A DNA stretch of 52,547 nt from Tannerella sp. (GTDB lineage Bacteria; Bacteroidota; Bacteroidia; Bacteroidales; Tannerellaceae): assembly GCA_031285565.1 (NCBI GenBank), contig JAITVY010000025.1, forward strand, positions 1-52,547, read 5' to 3'. A program made the translations under genes and the position numbers. Below are positions 1-9,666 of the stretch, piece by piece; position 1 is the stretch's first letter; each line of letters starts with the position of its first letter. Below the pieces are notes generated by a model. It was given only the letters and a program-made list of their open reading frames with translations, was not told the DNA's origin and did no database searches.

Positions 1-139
1 AGAAAACTAATATTCAAAGAGCGCATAAGACCAGATCTACATCCGGGCTTTTAATTCATACGATGGGTAAAATTGCCATCGCTTTTATTTATCTTATTTT
101 TTAAATACTGATTCGCATAATTATTAAAATTATTGTCGT

Positions 140-865
140 ATGAAAAGATTAATTGTAAACATTTCAGCAGTCGCATTTCTTTCTTTTTTCTTGTTCTCAT
201 TATCAAGTTGTAAAGATGATGACGATGATTTAACACAAAAAGAAGAAGACTTGTATGAAAAGTATGTGACTCCCGAATTGGAAAGTGCATTGGATAAATT
301 AGGTATGACTATTAACCGGGGAATCGATCCCCCTAATATTACCGGTTATTTTTATATGGAAGAACCAAAGTGTACCGCCGTAACGCAATCCGATGATGGA
401 ATGTTGAATAAATATTCTTATGATAAGAAACTCAGGTTTTACGATAAAAAGGAACTTTCAATAAGTATGGAAGGATGGGAACTTGATTATGAGGAAGGGG
501 ATAATGTTTTGCATGAAGCGAAAGGTGTTTTTCTTTGTGGTGAAGGAGATAAATTTTCCATATTTTTCAACGAAGAATTCAAATATGATAGTGGCGCTTA
601 TGGTACTCTTTTCAGCATATATTCGGGAGAAGTAGAGAAAAGTAGTAATGGGAATATTTCCGGATTGAAGAACTTGCAATATGCTATTCTGATGAGAGAA
701 AATAACGATTTTGATGGTATAATGCCGAATGGAGATGGGCGTCTTTTCCAGCCAAAAGATGTAAGGGTAATCACAAAGAGTGAATATGAATCGTTGGGAA
801 ATACTCTCCGAAGCTTGAAATTGAATACGGACATCTCACGTTCCGGAGAAACGTCATATGAATGA
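140..865 (+). CDS. Probable surface-exposed lipoprotein, function unknown
   Basis: A 241-residue protein that I do not recognise by family. It opens with a lipoprotein signal peptide: basic MKR, a hydrophobic stretch to about residue 21, and a lipobox ending in Cys24 (LSSC). The cysteine is followed by Lys and a run of five Asp, an acidic pattern that in Bacteroidota is associated with export of lipoproteins to the cell surface. The mature part is mixed alpha/beta with many charged residues and no visible catalytic motif. It stands alone, with a hairpin just downstream and a convergent operon beyond. A similar short lipoprotein with an acidic post-cysteine stretch lies at 16304-16954, but I see no clear sequence relationship. 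The lipoprotein call is firm; the function is unknown. Confidence 0.85.
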   Translation: MKRLIVNISAVAFLSFFLFSLSSCKDDDDDLTQKEEDLYEKYVTPELESALDKLGMTINRGIDPPNITGYFYMEEPKCTAVTQSDDGMLNKYSYDKKLRFYDKKELSISMEGWELDYEEGDNVLHEAKGVFLCGEGDKFSIFFNEEFKYDSGAYGTLFSIYSGEVEKSSNGNISGLKNLQYAILMRENNDFDGIMPNGDGRLFQPKDVRVITKSEYESLGNTLRSLKLNTDISRSGETSYE

Positions 866-898
866 TTGATTGTTGTTAGGGTGTTAATTTCATAAGCC

Positions 899-924
899 GG
901 AATCTCTGCTTTTTTAGAGATTCC
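899..924 (+). terminator. Hairpin terminator between convergent genes
   Basis: GGAATCTCT and AGAGATTCC form a 9-bp stem around a T-rich 8-base loop, followed by a T-rich tail (gatttatttttgt). It lies 34 bases after the lipoprotein stop codon and just before the 3' end of the convergent methyltransferase gene. It probably ends the rightward transcript and could serve both. Confidence 0.65.
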
Positions 925-953
925 GATTTATTTTTGTCTATATTTAATTTGTT

Positions 954-2144
954 TTACTCAACATATAAAACCAATCCTTTGAGGTATTCTCCTTCAGGAT
1001 GGTAAATGTTTACCGGATGGTCTGCCGGCTGAGTTAGCTGATGTAGGATACGGACATGACGGCCGGATTGGGCAGCAGCACTAAACACAGCCAACCGGAA
1101 ATCGTTTTTACTTACTACCTGCGAACAGGAGAATGTGAAAATAATGCCTCCCGGCTTGATTTTTTCAAAAGCGATTGCATTTAATTTCCGGTAGCCTTGC
1201 AATGCATTACGAAGTACATTCTTATGTTTGGCAAAAGCCGGTGGGTCTAGGATGATCAGGTCATATTGATCTCCTGCTTTTTCTAAAAAACTAAAAGCGT
1301 CTTCAGTATATGATTGATGGCGGTTATCATTTGGGAAATTTAAGGAGATATTTTTTTCTGTCAGTGAAATCGCTTTTGCCGAACTATCAACAGAATGCAC
1401 AATCTTTGCATTTCCACGCATCGCATAAACCGAAAATCCACCGGTATAACAAAACATATTTAATACATTTCGACAGTGTGCGTATTTTTCTAATAATAAG
1501 CGATTTTCACGTTGGTCGATGAAAAATCCTGTTTTTTGGCCTTTTAGCCAGTCTATGTGAAACTGTAATCCTTTTTCAATAGCGATATGTTCTTTTTCGG
1601 AATAATTACCGTATAGGTATTCATTTTCACTTTCGATGTTAGCCTTAAAGGGGAGTGTCCCTTCCGACTTATAATAGATATTCTGAAGTGTCTCGCCCAG
1701 AACTTCTTTTAATGCTTCTGCAATTTCTTTTCTGCTGTGGTGCATGCCTATCGAATGTGCCTGCATTACAGCGGTATTGCCATATACATCAATGATTAAT
1801 CCGGGTAGCTGATCTCCTTCCCCGTAAATCAATCTATATATGTTATTGTCTGTAACTTCGGCCAAATCAAGAACACGACGTAGTTCATAAGCCATCCGGA
1901 TACGTCCGGTCCAGAAAGCATGGTCAATGCTTTCCGGCTGAAAAGATAAAATCCGTACGGCAATGCTTCCGATTTGGTAATGTCCGATACCTAAAAATGT
2001 GTTATCGGCTGCAAAAACTTCCACCAAATCACCTTCGGCAGGTTTTCCTTTTATTGATGCTATGGCTCCGGAAAATACCCATGGATGTAACCGAAGGATT
2101 GATTCTTCTTTTTTTGGTTTCAGAAAGATTTTGCAATTACTCAT
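954..2144 (-). CDS. rlmI: Class I SAM-dependent rRNA (cytosine-C5) methyltransferase, RlmI family
   Basis: Probable 23S rRNA m5C methyltransferase (RlmI/YccW type). An N-terminal PUA-like RNA-binding domain begins with MSNCKIFLKPKKE and contains RLHPWVFSGAI. A Rossmann methyltransferase domain follows, with SAM-binding motif NMFCYTGGFSVYA near residues 227-239, DPPAF near 300, and the SCS motif near 337 that in this family holds the catalytic cysteine. I chose the start at 2144 because it forms an ATGA overlap with the upstream exonuclease gene. It also gives 396 residues, the length of E. coli RlmI, whereas the longer open frame only adds out-of-frame exonuclease sequence. It is the last gene of a three-gene leftward operon. 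Confidence 0.88.
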   Translation of the reverse strand: MSNCKIFLKPKKEESILRLHPWVFSGAIASIKGKPAEGDLVEVFAADNTFLGIGHYQIGSIAVRILSFQPESIDHAFWTGRIRMAYELRRVLDLAEVTDNNIYRLIYGEGDQLPGLIIDVYGNTAVMQAHSIGMHHSRKEIAEALKEVLGETLQNIYYKSEGTLPFKANIESENEYLYGNYSEKEHIAIEKGLQFHIDWLKGQKTGFFIDQRENRLLLEKYAHCRNVLNMFCYTGGFSVYAMRGNAKIVHSVDSSAKAISLTEKNISLNFPNDNRHQSYTEDAFSFLEKAGDQYDLIILDPPAFAKHKNVLRNALQGYRKLNAIAFEKIKPGGIIFTFSCSQVVSKNDFRLAVFSAAAQSGRHVRILHQLTQPADHPVNIYHPEGEYLKGLVLYVE

Positions 2145-2722
2145 TGAAGTCGGATTAAATGTTGATATATACGTAAACATGCCCATGCATCCAGTGCAGC
2201 ATATCGTAGTTGTACTTCGGAGAGTTCCTCCGTTTCCCAATTACTAAGACGTGTCTTTTTTGATATTTTTTTTCCAAAGAGTATTGCATATATTTTTTGC
2301 AGACTGGCATCTTCTATTCCAAAAGCCGGAACAAATTTTTGAAGGTCAATAAAGTTTGCCGGTTCAATCTGTACTAATTTTCTTATAGCGCTAAAATCAT
2401 CCAGCAATGATAGTCCGACTTTCATGACTTGTTTGTCGTTGAAAAAGTTAATCAACGAGGCTGGAATTCCTCCAAGTTTGTTTAGGCGGAATAAATAGCA
2501 TGTTTCTTCTGATGAAATTTGGATCAAAGAGACTTTATGATGTTGTTTTTTTGAAAAGTTAGGTCGGGTTTCCGTATCGAATCCGACACATTGTTGTAAA
2601 GAGATATATTCTATCGCTTTTTCTAAGTCTGTTATTTTATCAATAACAACGATCTTGCCGGTAAAAGCCTCGATCGGTAAGGTTGAAATTTCTTCTTTCG
2701 TAATGGACGGTGCGTGATTCAT
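2141..2722 (-). CDS. 3'-5' exonuclease domain protein (RNase D / DEDDy type)
   Basis: A single-domain DEDDy exonuclease of 193 residues. Exo I is visible as GFDTET with Asp49 and Glu51, Exo II as SLLDDFSAIRKL, and Exo III as YAALDAWACLRIY with Tyr174 and Asp178. These acidic residues would hold two metal ions for 3'-to-5' hydrolysis of RNA or DNA. It is far shorter than E. coli RNase D and lacks HRDC domains, so it is a stand-alone exonuclease typical of Bacteroidota rather than a full RNase D. ATGA overlaps with both neighbours indicate translational coupling with the DUF5063 gene upstream and the rRNA methyltransferase downstream, which suggests a role in RNA maturation (inference). Confidence 0.88.
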   Translation of the reverse strand: MNHAPSITKEEISTLPIEAFTGKIVVIDKITDLEKAIEYISLQQCVGFDTETRPNFSKKQHHKVSLIQISSEETCYLFRLNKLGGIPASLINFFNDKQVMKVGLSLLDDFSAIRKLVQIEPANFIDLQKFVPAFGIEDASLQKIYAILFGKKISKKTRLSNWETEELSEVQLRYAALDAWACLRIYQHLIRLQ

Positions 2723-3261
2723 TCCTCTTCTTTGAAATTAATATCCGGGTTGTAACGAATGGCATGCAAGGCTTTCAGAGCATTTAATAAGCTTTGACCC
2801 CAATAAAGCCGGAAGTTTTCTGTGCATTCCGACAATGCCTGCAGCATTGTTTTTTCATATCCTTGCCGGAACAGCGAAATGAAATTCCCGACGTCCTGAT
2901 ATAGATCAGCCAGGTTTTCCGAAATAAAGGCTGCAATCGGAGTGTCGCTGAACTGCATGTCAGGGAGGAATGTTTCAAGATACGTGTCATGTTCACCTAA
3001 TAAATTTGCTATCCGGTTGCGTATGGCATCGTATGTTTCTTCTGTGATAAATTGAGCCGCATCAGATTCATCATCTAAGTCGTCTACTTCCGGCAACAGA
3101 GTAGCTTTCAAATAAAGCAACGGCAAGATTTTCGTTGCATTATTTACGAATTTGAACAGATCGAAATCGTTTGATTTTTCAATCCATGAGCAAAATTCAA
3201 AAGCAACGGTGACAAACTCCAATGTGTTTTTGTCGTATACCGGATGATTTTCTTTATTCAT
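2719..3261 (-). CDS. DUF5063 domain-containing protein
   Basis: A 180-residue, acidic, mostly helical soluble protein with no signal peptide. The pattern of its first half (VYDKNTLEFVTVAFEFCSWIE, then LPLLYLKATLLPEV) matches what I know as DUF5063, a Bacteroidota family commonly sitting directly upstream of the short 3'-5' exonuclease. Its stop overlaps the exonuclease start by four bases (ATGA). No enzymatic motif is visible. It is first in the operon, so the promoter should lie in the AT-rich gap 3262-3373. The family call is moderate and the function unknown. Confidence 0.8.
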   Translation of the reverse strand: MNKENHPVYDKNTLEFVTVAFEFCSWIEKSNDFDLFKFVNNATKILPLLYLKATLLPEVDDLDDESDAAQFITEETYDAIRNRIANLLGEHDTYLETFLPDMQFSDTPIAAFISENLADLYQDVGNFISLFRQGYEKTMLQALSECTENFRLYWGQSLLNALKALHAIRYNPDINFKEEE

Positions 3262-3373
3262 ACTACTCTATTTTTATATATAAAGGAGTGTCAAAAGTAG
3301 GATTATATTATCAGATTTTCAATATTTTCCGCCATTCTTTTCTTTCGACACCTCCTCGTTTTATTGTCAGATG

Positions 3374-4255
3374 TTATTGTAAACCTTCGGTTTGAACATC
3401 TTTATTGATCTTTTTAATCAATCCTTGTAATACATTTCCGGGACCTAATTCAATGAAATGATCGGCTCCGTCTGCTATCATATTCTGTACGCTTTGTGTC
3501 CAACGTACCGGTGATGTTAATTGTGCAATCAGATTTTCTTTAATGATAGCAGGATCTGTGGCTGCTTTTGCATTCACATTCTGATAAACCTGGCAAACCG
3601 GCTGATTGATGGTTGTTGTCTGAATAGCTTCAGCTAATTCGGCACGTGCCGGTTCCATCAGTGGAGAGTGGAATGCACCGCCAACTTTTAATTTCAATGC
3701 ACGTTTGGCTCCTGCTGCCAGCAATTGTTCGCAGGCGATGTCGATACCGGCTTCCGAACCAGAGATTACTAATTGTCCGGGGCAATTAAAATTTGCGCAT
3801 ACAACAACTTCATTTGTGATACCTGCACAAATTTTTTCGACTTCTTCATCGGGAAGAGCTAATACGGCAGCCATCGTAGACGGCGTTAATTCACATGCTT
3901 TTTGCATAGCCTGTGCCCGCTTTGAAACCAGAGTGAGGCCATCTTCGAATGATAGTGCTTGTGCTGCAACAAGTGCAGAAAATTCGCCTAATGAATGTCC
4001 GGCAACCATGTCCGGCCGAAAATTATCGCCTAAAGTTTTTGCCAGAATTACTGAATGTAGAAAAATCGCCGGCTGAGTTACTTTTGTCTGTTTTAAATCA
4101 TCATCTGTTCCGGCAAACATTAAATCTGTGATCTGAAATCCTAAAATATCGTTTGCCTGCTCGAATAGCTGTTTGGCAAGAGGGTTCTGATCGTATAGAT
4201 TTTTACCCATTCCTACAAATTGTGCCCCTTGTCCGGGAAATACGTACGCTTTCAT
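3374..4255 (-). CDS. fabD: Malonyl-CoA:ACP transacylase
   Basis: Transfers malonyl from CoA to acyl carrier protein to start fatty-acid elongation in the cytoplasm. The acyltransferase signature is complete: GQGAQ near the N-terminus (residues 8-12), nucleophile elbow GHSLG with Ser88, and catalytic His196 in GAFHSPLM. The length is 293 residues, normal for FabD. The start at 4255 ([12 protein letters not shown]) is preferred because the first 23 residues of the longer open frame are not conserved FabD sequence, and the frame would run back through the promoter. A minus-strand box at 4286-4293 lies 30 bases upstream of this start. The gene is divergent from tatA. Confidence 0.95.
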   Translation of the reverse strand: MKAYVFPGQGAQFVGMGKNLYDQNPLAKQLFEQANDILGFQITDLMFAGTDDDLKQTKVTQPAIFLHSVILAKTLGDNFRPDMVAGHSLGEFSALVAAQALSFEDGLTLVSKRAQAMQKACELTPSTMAAVLALPDEEVEKICAGITNEVVVCANFNCPGQLVISGSEAGIDIACEQLLAAGAKRALKLKVGGAFHSPLMEPARAELAEAIQTTTINQPVCQVYQNVNAKAATDPAIIKENLIAQLTSPVRWTQSVQNMIADGADHFIELGPGNVLQGLIKKINKDVQTEGLQ

Positions 4256-4285
4256 TTTTTGCTGTTTTATTTTTTTAAGACGATG

Positions 4286-4293
4286 CAAAAGTA
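4286..4293 (-). promoter_or_regulatory. -7 box of fabD promoter
   Basis: On the minus strand this reads TACTTTTG, an exact match to the Bacteroidota -7 consensus TAnnTTTG, 30 bases upstream of the chosen fabD start. No clear TTTG -33 element is seen at the usual spacing. Confidence 0.5.
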
Positions 4294-4333
4294 ATAAATT
4301 TAAGAAAAATGGGTATTGTATCAATTCAAATTG

Positions 4334-4341
4334 TATCTTTG
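4334..4341 (+). promoter_or_regulatory. -7 box of the tatA-tatC-PBP1A promoter
   Basis: TATCTTTG matches TAnnTTTG exactly and lies about 42 bases before the tatA start codon, divergent from the fabD promoter. The -33 element is not clear. Confidence 0.5.
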
Positions 4342-4382
4342 CAATACAAAATATTCTGAGTATTAATTTTAAAACGACTAAT

Positions 4383-4589
4383 ATGAATCAATTATTGTTT
4401 CTGGGAAATTTAGGAACCGGTGAGATAATCATTATCGCCATCATTGTACTTTTACTTTTTGGTGGTAAGAAGATTCCTGAATTGATGAAAGGTTTAGGAA
4501 AAGGTGTAAGAAATTTTAAAGATGGCGTAAAAGGTATTGAAGACGACATCAATTTAAACGATACAGATAGCAATAGCAGCAGTAAATAA
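4383..4589 (+). CDS. tatA: Sec-independent protein translocase subunit TatA/TatE
   Basis: A 68-residue single-span protein with the classic TatA layout: short periplasmic N-terminus, transmembrane helix at about residues 14-27, hinge with FGGKKIPEL, then amphipathic helix ([18 protein letters not shown]) and a polar acidic tail. TatA oligomerises to make the passage for folded proteins carrying twin-arginine signals. tatC follows after two bases. No tatB is visible, as is usual in Bacteroidota, where a TatA-like protein probably covers both roles. A likely Tat substrate is encoded in the same window at 14494-15858. Confidence 0.95.
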   Translation: MNQLLFLGNLGTGEIIIIAIIVLLLFGGKKIPELMKGLGKGVRNFKDGVKGIEDDINLNDTDSNSSSK

Positions 4590-4591
4590 AA

Positions 4592-5443
4592 ATGTCAGAG
4601 ATACAAGATGAAATGTCTTTCTGGGATCACCTGGAAGAACTTCGTTGGACATTATTTCGCTGTATTGCTGCTCTTATGATTTTTGCTATCGGGGCATTCG
4701 CTTCGATACATTATTTGTTTGATTATGTGATATTGGCGCCTTGTTCTTCCGATTTTATTTTATATCGGTGGATGTGTAAGGTGTCTGTTTATTTACCCTT
4801 TTTTCCTGATTTCTGTGATCAGAATTTTGACGTCACGCTCATACAGATAAAGATGGCTACTCAGTTTTTTACGAGTATGTCGACCTCTTTCTGGATAGCG
4901 TTGCTGTTGACGTTTCCTTATCTGATGTACGAAGTCTGGAAATTTGTTAGTCCGGCATTATACCCGCATGAGCAGAAAAGCGTACGATGGGTGTTTTTCT
5001 TTGGAACTATCATGTTTTTCATTGGATGCGCAGTGGGATATTTTTTGGTGTTTCCGATGACTTTCCGTTTTTTGATGACCTATGATTTAAGTTCAGACAG
5101 AATTCTGGGCGGAGTTTCATTGGAGTCATATATGGATAGTTTCCTAATGCTGATTTTTATAATGGGGGTTATCTTTGAAATGCCATTACTCTCATGGTTG
5201 TTGTCTAAAGTCGGATTGCTGAACCGTTCGTTTTTCCGTAAGTACAGAAGGTATGCAATTGTCGGATTATTGGTATTAGCGGCATTTATTACGCCAAGTG
5301 GTGATCCGTTTACATTAGCTGTTGTTTTCTTCCCGTTATACGGTTTGTATGAACTGAGTGCGTTCTTTGTAAAGGAGCCTCCTAAAGAAGATGATGAGGA
5401 GGAAGAAGAATTTGATGATAAGGTAGTCTATCCGAACGGATAA
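4592..5443 (+). CDS. tatC: Twin-arginine translocase subunit TatC
   Basis: Inner-membrane receptor of the Tat pathway, 283 residues with about six transmembrane segments. The N-terminal cytoplasmic motif SFWDHLEELRWTLFR, which contacts the twin-arginine signal, is clear, as is FPYLMYEVWKFVSPALYPHE after the first periplasmic loop. That loop is longer than in E. coli (cysteine-containing stretch around residues 45-80), a feature typical of Bacteroidota TatC. The C-terminus ends in a strongly acidic cytoplasmic tail (EDDEEEEEFDD). It lies two bases after tatA and 24 bases before the PBP1A gene, so the three are probably co-transcribed. Confidence 0.95.
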   Translation: MSEIQDEMSFWDHLEELRWTLFRCIAALMIFAIGAFASIHYLFDYVILAPCSSDFILYRWMCKVSVYLPFFPDFCDQNFDVTLIQIKMATQFFTSMSTSFWIALLLTFPYLMYEVWKFVSPALYPHEQKSVRWVFFFGTIMFFIGCAVGYFLVFPMTFRFLMTYDLSSDRILGGVSLESYMDSFLMLIFIMGVIFEMPLLSWLLSKVGLLNRSFFRKYRRYAIVGLLVLAAFITPSGDPFTLAVVFFPLYGLYELSAFFVKEPPKEDDEEEEEFDDKVVYPNG

Positions 5444-5467
5444 AGAATAAAAAGAATAGGTGTTTTA

Positions 5468-7858
5468 GTGAAGAAGATCAAAGAACTATATAAAAAAATA
5501 AGTAAAAAGATAAACTTATCGTCCAAAAAGCGTAAAGTCATAATTTACGCTTTGTGGGCTTCTTTTGGTTTATTTATCATTTTTACGGTAGGAATATTTT
5601 TTGCTATTGCTAATGGGGCAATCGGTTATGTGCCGCCTGTTGAGCAATTGGAAAATCCGATTGATAAATATGCTTCTCAAGTGATATCATCTGATGGGAA
5701 AATGTTGGGAAGCTATTCTTACAGTAAGGATAACCGGATTTATGTCGGTTATGAAAATCTGTCTCCGGATCTGGTAAAGGCGTTGATTGCAACGGAAGAT
5801 ATTCGTTTTACAAAACATAGCGGAATTGATACCAAAGGTTTGGTTCGTGCTGTTGTTAAACGTGGTATTCTACAGCAAAAAAGTGGTGGTGGAGGTAGTA
5901 CGATAACCCAGCAGCTGGCAAAACAACTTTTTTCTCCAAGTGTAGAGAGTCTGACTGAACGTCTTCTGCAGAAGCCAATTGAATGGGTAATTGCTGTTCG
6001 GTTGGAACGGTTTTATACAAAAGAAGAAATTATTAATCTGTATTTAAATAAATTTGATTTTCTCCATAATGCTGTTGGTATACAGTCGGCGGCCCGTGTT
6101 TATTTTGATGCAACTCCGGGTACATTAAAATTAGAAGAAGCGGCTATGCTGATTGGCATGTGTAAAAATCCGTCTTATTATAACCCGGTACGTCATACTG
6201 ACCGTACCCGCGATCGCCGCAATACCGTACTTTCGCAAATGCAGAAGGCCGGTTATATATCGAAAGCTGTCTGCGATTCCGTCTCTCAGTTGCCTCTGGA
6301 GCTTAATTTTACGCGTATGGATCATACGGATGGATTAGCTCCTTATTTTCGTGAGTATGTTCGTTTAATGATGATTGCTCCGAAGCCTGTACGTAGTAAT
6401 TATGCGACATGGCAATCTCAAAAATTTTCGGATGATTCAACTGCGTGGGAAACTAATCCATTGTATGGTTGGTGTAACAAGAATAAAAAGCCTACCGGCG
6501 AGCCATATAATTTATATACGGATGGTTTGAAAATTTATACAACACTGGATGCACGTATGCAGCAATATGCGGAAGAAGCTGTTATTGAGCATATGGGTGA
6601 GACTGTTCAGCCTAACTTTTTTAAGGAGTTGGCAACAAAGAAAAAAGCTCCGTTTTCAAGTCGTGTTTCTGATGATGAAATCAAGGATATTTTAAACCGG
6701 GCTATGCGAAATAGCGATCGTTATCGCACTATGAAGCAGAATGGGAATAGTGATGTTGAGATAGAAAAGGTATTTCAAAAGCCGGTAGAAATGAGTGTTT
6801 TTAGCTGGAAAGGTGAGCTTGATACAATTATGAGTCCAATGGATTCGATTCGTTATTATAAAAGCTTTATGCGAACGGGCTTTATGGCGATGGATCCGCG
6901 TACCGGGCATGTGAAGGCATATGTTGGTGGCATTGATTTTAACTCATTTAAGTATGATATGGTCACTACCGGTCGCCGACAGATCGGCTCTACTATGAAA
7001 CCGTTCCTATATTCGCTGGCGATGATTGAAGGTTTTAGCCCTTGTGATAAAGTGAAGCATGTTCAGCAACAGTTAGTTGATGAGAATGGAAAGACCTGGA
7101 CTCCGAGTAATGCCGGCGCTAAAAGGGTAGGAGAGGAAGTCACTATTCAATGGGGTCTGCAACAATCATCCAACTGGGTAACAGCTTATTTAATGAAACA
7201 TCTTTCTCCTTATACGTTGGAACGCTTGTTGCGTTCGTACGGATTGAGAGGCCCGATTGATCCGGTAGTGTCTATGTGTTTAGGTACGCCTGATATTTCT
7301 GTAAGTGAGATGGTCAGCGCTTATACTGTTTTTTCCAATAAGGGAATTCGGATTGAACCGTTGGTGGTGACACATATTGAAGATCCGTATGGTAATACAA
7401 TTGCCACATTTACTCCATCAGTAAATGAGGTATTAACGGAAAGTGCCACTTATAAAACGCTGGGGATGTTACGTGCGGTAATGGATGGCGGTACAGGAGG
7501 TCGTGTTCGTTTCAGGTATGGAGTAAGAGCGCCAATGGGAGGAAAGACAGGTACTTCGCAAAATCATTCCGACGGTTGGTTTATAGGTTTTACCCCAAGT
7601 TTGACCGCTGGATGCTGGGTTGGAGGTGAAGACCGTTCTATTCGTTTTGATCGTATGTCAGATGGTCAGGGAGCTGCAATGGCTTTACCTATTTTTGGCC
7701 TGTTTATGCAAAAAGTCTATGCGAATAAGGCGCTTGGATATTCTGATAAAGAAAATTTTGAAATTTCAGCGAACTTTGTACCATGTCCTTCATCTAATGA
7801 AGAGGGACACATGACAGAAGAAGCTGATCCAATGGATCTGGATGATTTCTTCAATTGA
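5468..7858 (+). CDS. Bifunctional class A penicillin-binding protein 1A
   Basis: Peptidoglycan glycosyltransferase and transpeptidase of 796 residues, anchored by one N-terminal transmembrane helix (about residues 27-50). The GT51 domain shows catalytic Glu110 in EDIRFTKHSG and the GGSTITQQLAKQLF motif. The transpeptidase domain shows Ser508 in STMK (SxxK), SSN further on, and KTGT. The start is GTG; no in-frame ATG exists near the N-terminus, and the lysine-rich cytoplasmic tail followed by the membrane helix supports it. It is the third gene after tatA-tatC, with a hairpin 30 bases after its stop. Equivalent to mrcA/ponA genes. Confidence 0.95.
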   Translation: MKKIKELYKKISKKINLSSKKRKVIIYALWASFGLFIIFTVGIFFAIANGAIGYVPPVEQLENPIDKYASQVISSDGKMLGSYSYSKDNRIYVGYENLSPDLVKALIATEDIRFTKHSGIDTKGLVRAVVKRGILQQKSGGGGSTITQQLAKQLFSPSVESLTERLLQKPIEWVIAVRLERFYTKEEIINLYLNKFDFLHNAVGIQSAARVYFDATPGTLKLEEAAMLIGMCKNPSYYNPVRHTDRTRDRRNTVLSQMQKAGYISKAVCDSVSQLPLELNFTRMDHTDGLAPYFREYVRLMMIAPKPVRSNYATWQSQKFSDDSTAWETNPLYGWCNKNKKPTGEPYNLYTDGLKIYTTLDARMQQYAEEAVIEHMGETVQPNFFKELATKKKAPFSSRVSDDEIKDILNRAMRNSDRYRTMKQNGNSDVEIEKVFQKPVEMSVFSWKGELDTIMSPMDSIRYYKSFMRTGFMAMDPRTGHVKAYVGGIDFNSFKYDMVTTGRRQIGSTMKPFLYSLAMIEGFSPCDKVKHVQQQLVDENGKTWTPSNAGAKRVGEEVTIQWGLQQSSNWVTAYLMKHLSPYTLERLLRSYGLRGPIDPVVSMCLGTPDISVSEMVSAYTVFSNKGIRIEPLVVTHIEDPYGNTIATFTPSVNEVLTESATYKTLGMLRAVMDGGTGGRVRFRYGVRAPMGGKTGTSQNHSDGWFIGFTPSLTAGCWVGGEDRSIRFDRMSDGQGAAMALPIFGLFMQKVYANKALGYSDKENFEISANFVPCPSSNEEGHMTEEADPMDLDDFFN

Positions 7859-7887
7859 TTAATTGACAGAATTTACATAATAAATTG

Positions 7888-7922
7888 GATAGACAGAATC
7901 GATTGAGTTGATTCTGTCTATT
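7888..7922 (+). terminator. Hairpin downstream of PBP1A
   Basis: GATAGACAGAATC and GATTCTGTCTATT form a 12-bp stem around a 9-base loop, starting 30 bases after the PBP1A stop. The tail is only weakly T-rich, so this may be an RNA 3'-end stabiliser or a terminator. Confidence 0.55.
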
Positions 7923-8091
7923 CAGTTTATTGGGTAATTTGTCTTTTATCTTCAAATTTGACTATGGTTGATCTTGGATTGCTGCCTGACTGCGAACTCT
8001 GTTTCAATTGTTCATTGATTTTTCTCCTTTACCTGTTTATAAGATTGTGATAAGTTTCTTTTTTTTAAAGAGTGAACTGGGAGATTTTTCT

Positions 8092-8099
8092 TATTTTTG
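8092..8099 (+). promoter_or_regulatory. -7 box of dnaB promoter
   Basis: TATTTTTG matches TAnnTTTG and lies 22 bases before the dnaB start codon. The rest of the gap 7923-8091 shows no gene or clear motif. Confidence 0.5.
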
Positions 8100-8121
8100 A
8101 TGTTCGTAAATAAAAGATATT

Positions 8122-9651
8122 ATGGCTGAAGGACAAAATAAGGGTGCAGGAAGAAAGAAAACTGTAGTAATGCAGGTCTCTGATGTCGGGAGATTGCAAC
8201 CACAGGCCCGTGAAGTTGAAGAAGCAGTTTTAGGTGCGTTAATGCTTGAAAAAGATGCGTATTTTGTCGTTAGTGAGATACTAAAACCTGAAAGTTTTTA
8301 TGAAAAGACCCATGAACTGATTTATCAGGCGATAGTCGATCTTGCACTGACTCAACAGCCGATCGATATGTTAACTGTAACAGAGCAGTTGAAGAAAAAC
8401 GGAAATCTGGAGGCTGTTGGCGGTCCGTTTTATATTTCGCAATTAACCGGAAAAGTAGCCAGTACCGCACATCTTGAATATCATGCGCATATTATTGCAA
8501 GAAAATATCTGGCACGTGAACTGATTCGCTATACAGGCATTATTCAGGGAAAAGCATTTGATGAAACCATTGATGTGGAAGAGCTAATGCAGGAAGCTGA
8601 AGGCGAGTTGTTTAAGATTTCACAACGAAATATCAAGAATGATACTACGCAGATTGACCCTGTAATTAAAGATGCCATCAGCCTGATCCAAAAGGCATCC
8701 GAGCAGAAGGAAGGATTAAGTGGTTTGCGTTCCGGTTTCCATGGTTTGGATAAGATGACTTCGGGATGGCAGAATTCGGATTTGGTGATTATTGCAGCCC
8801 GGCCTGCTATGGGTAAAACGGCTTTTGTACTTTCGATGGCTAAAAATATGGCGATTGACCATCATATTCCTGTGGCAGTGTTCTCGCTTGAAATGAGTAA
8901 TGTGCAATTAGTAAACCGTTTGATTACGAATGTAACGGAAATACCTGCAAACAAAATTAAAAGTGGACAGTTGGCCGCTTATGAATGGGAACAGCTTGAT
9001 TATAAGATTAAGGAATTGTATGGTGCCAGAATATTTGTAGATGATACGCCTAGCCTTTCGGTGTTTGAATTGAGAACGAAAGCGCGCCGGTTGGTTCGTG
9101 AACATGGAGTAAAATCAATATTCATTGATTATTTGCAGTTGATGAATGCGAGCGGAATGAGTTTTGGTAGCCGGGAACAGGAAGTTAGTACTATCTCCCG
9201 TTCTTTAAAAGGTTTGGCTAAAGAATTAAATATTCCAATTATTGCCTTGTCGCAGTTGAATCGTGGGGTTGAAAACCGTCAGGGTATTGAAGGAAAACGA
9301 CCTCAATTGGCAGACTTACGTGAGTCGGGCGCTATCGAGCAGGATGCCGATATGGTTTGTTTTATACACCGTCCGGAATATTATAAGATCTTTGAAGATG
9401 AACAGGGTAATTCATTGATTGGCCTGGCAGAAGTTATTATTGCAAAACATCGTAACGGAGCCGTTGGGGATGTCAGGTTACGGTTTAAAGGAGAGTTCGC
9501 GAAATTTATGAATGTGGATGAGGATGTCCCTGTACGCGAATTTACGTCTGGAATGAATGGCGAAAATGATCATATGCCACCGCCTATTTTACCATCAAAT
9601 GAAGATTTTATCTCTTCCGGCATTACTCAAAGTAACGAGATGCCGTTTTAG
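8122..9651 (+). CDS. dnaB: Replicative DNA helicase DnaB
   Basis: The hexameric 5'-3' helicase of the replication fork, 509 residues. The N-terminal DnaB domain starts near residue 25 (QAREVEEAVLGALML). The RecA-like ATPase domain carries Walker A at about residues 228-235 (AARPAMGKTAF), Walker B IFIDYLQLM, and the LSQLNRGVENR segment followed by DLRESGAIEQDADMV, all hallmarks of DnaB. A short basic leader (GAGRKKTVVMQ) and an acidic, proline-rich tail flank the conserved core. No intein or insertion is present. It is monocistronic, with its own -7 box upstream and a hairpin downstream. Confidence 0.96.
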   Translation: MAEGQNKGAGRKKTVVMQVSDVGRLQPQAREVEEAVLGALMLEKDAYFVVSEILKPESFYEKTHELIYQAIVDLALTQQPIDMLTVTEQLKKNGNLEAVGGPFYISQLTGKVASTAHLEYHAHIIARKYLARELIRYTGIIQGKAFDETIDVEELMQEAEGELFKISQRNIKNDTTQIDPVIKDAISLIQKASEQKEGLSGLRSGFHGLDKMTSGWQNSDLVIIAARPAMGKTAFVLSMAKNMAIDHHIPVAVFSLEMSNVQLVNRLITNVTEIPANKIKSGQLAAYEWEQLDYKIKELYGARIFVDDTPSLSVFELRTKARRLVREHGVKSIFIDYLQLMNASGMSFGSREQEVSTISRSLKGLAKELNIPIIALSQLNRGVENRQGIEGKRPQLADLRESGAIEQDADMVCFIHRPEYYKIFEDEQGNSLIGLAEVIIAKHRNGAVGDVRLRFKGEFAKFMNVDEDVPVREFTSGMNGENDHMPPPILPSNEDFISSGITQSNEMPF

Positions 9652-9666
9652 TTATAGAATTGAAAG

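Noticed and set aside
3705..4076. 123-residue plus-strand open frame
   Set aside because: Fully antisense to fabD, whose motifs are intact.
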